Source of the DNA: Moringa oleifera
Lineage: Eukaryota > Streptophyta > Magnoliopsida > Brassicales > Moringaceae
DNA length: 64,000 bases
Reading direction: 5' to 3'
NCBI GenBank assembly: GCA_021397835.1
Contig: JAJFZO010000230.1
Coordinates: 6,132,001 to 6,196,000 of the forward strand
The notes below the pieces were generated by a model, which was given only the letters and a program-made list of their open reading frames with translations, was not told where the DNA came from and did not search any database. Within the stretch, counting starts at the first letter, position 1; each line of letters opens with the position of its first letter. The position numbers and the translations under genes are program-made. Below, in pieces: positions 63,548 to 64,000 of this stretch.

Positions 63548-63705
63548 CTTCTTCGCAACATTATGCCACTCCAGGAATACGGTGCACAGAGTTAGGTAGC
63601 TGCCTCCAATAATGTGATTTAATAGATGTAACGAGACAGTGGTGGAACTCAGTTGATGCTGCCTGGTTAGTTTGCAGGATATGAGAATTGTAAACTGGCT
63701 TGTAC
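63548..63705 (-). CDS. Possible internal exon of an unidentified gene
   Basis: One minus-strand frame is open from an acceptor-like CCATCAG (next base 63705) to a good donor GAAGAAG/GTAATT (exon end 63548). The translation ends IGGSYLTLCTVFLEWHNVAK, which looks protein-like, but I do not recognise the family. The acceptor is uncertain because the frame stays open only over this short stretch. It could be an exon of a gene continuing to the right of the window, or a relic. Confidence 0.25.
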
Positions 63706-64000
63706 CTGATGGAAGTGGATTCTGCCCAACTTGTGCATATTTGGAATTTGGAACGTAGTACAGGACTCATCCCGGCTTCAACCTATCATTCAAAAGGATA
63801 ATGCAAATGAATTTGTTTAAGTCTGTAACTATTTCTGAACTTCTCAGGATGTTAACTTATCATACAAAGAACTTAGAAAGATAATAAAAATGGTGTAAAA
63901 ATTAATCAAAGAGGGTAAATGAATATAATTAGAGCAGAGCAAAACAATATGAGCTGAGGGCACCATGACAACCTTTCGAAGATCTCATTTCCCCTATTTC
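63706..64000. other. Right edge, no assignable gene
   Basis: Mixed-composition DNA with no open frame or motif I can place. It could be intron or UTR of the possible minus-strand gene. Confidence 0.35.

Noticed and set aside
1..64000. tRNA genes, rRNA, CRISPR arrays, bacterial operons or viral genes
   Set aside because: I looked for them by eye and saw none. A covariance-model search would be needed to exclude tRNA or snoRNA genes in introns.

Overview
The window is nuclear DNA of a eudicot plant, probably a woody one; I cannot name the species. The evidence is a plant-only gene set (NAC factor, SWI3C, GH35 beta-galactosidases with a SUEL lectin tail), many short GT-AG introns, very AT-rich intergenic DNA, GA/CT and TA microsatellites, and a piece of chloroplast psaB embedded in nuclear sequence. 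No bacterial or viral gene system is present.

Layout, left to right. Positions 1-1178 (minus) hold the 5' part of an ATAF1-type NAC gene cut by the window edge, with a TATA box and a cluster of G-boxes upstream. A gene-poor AT desert follows to about 9.7 kb. Then come a BIG BROTHER-like RING-H2 E3 ligase (9777-10376, minus), a tandem 166-bp duplication (10671-11008), and a conserved plant membrane protein of unknown function (11194-12133, minus, three exons). A decayed psaB fragment (13692-13956) lies just downstream of the 20S proteasome beta-3 gene (14311-18663, minus, seven exons). Two GH35 beta-galactosidase genes with identical 19-exon structure follow in tandem (20210-26849 and 28311-36719, plus). 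OGG1 (37847-40952, minus, three exons) is followed by a putative non-autonomous Mutator-like element (about 41167-43166). SWI3C (44782-54231, plus, nine exons) carries an antisense solo-LTR candidate in intron 2. An NRAMP1/6-type metal transporter (55497-60150, minus, 13 exons) has a GC-AG intron and a GA microsatellite against a splice donor. The last 3.8 kb is AT-rich, with one possible exon of an unidentified minus-strand gene near 63.6 kb.

All exon joins were made by hand from splice consensus, reading frame and family similarity. Every reported multi-exon CDS that is complete in the window sums to a multiple of three and ends in a stop. The genes are ordinary eukaryotic neighbours rather than a pathway. 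The best-supported functional grouping is the beta-galactosidase pair, a local duplication. The non-genic findings of most interest are the transposon with inverted subterminal repeat blocks, the psaB insertion, and a degenerate AT-rich repeat found at least six times.
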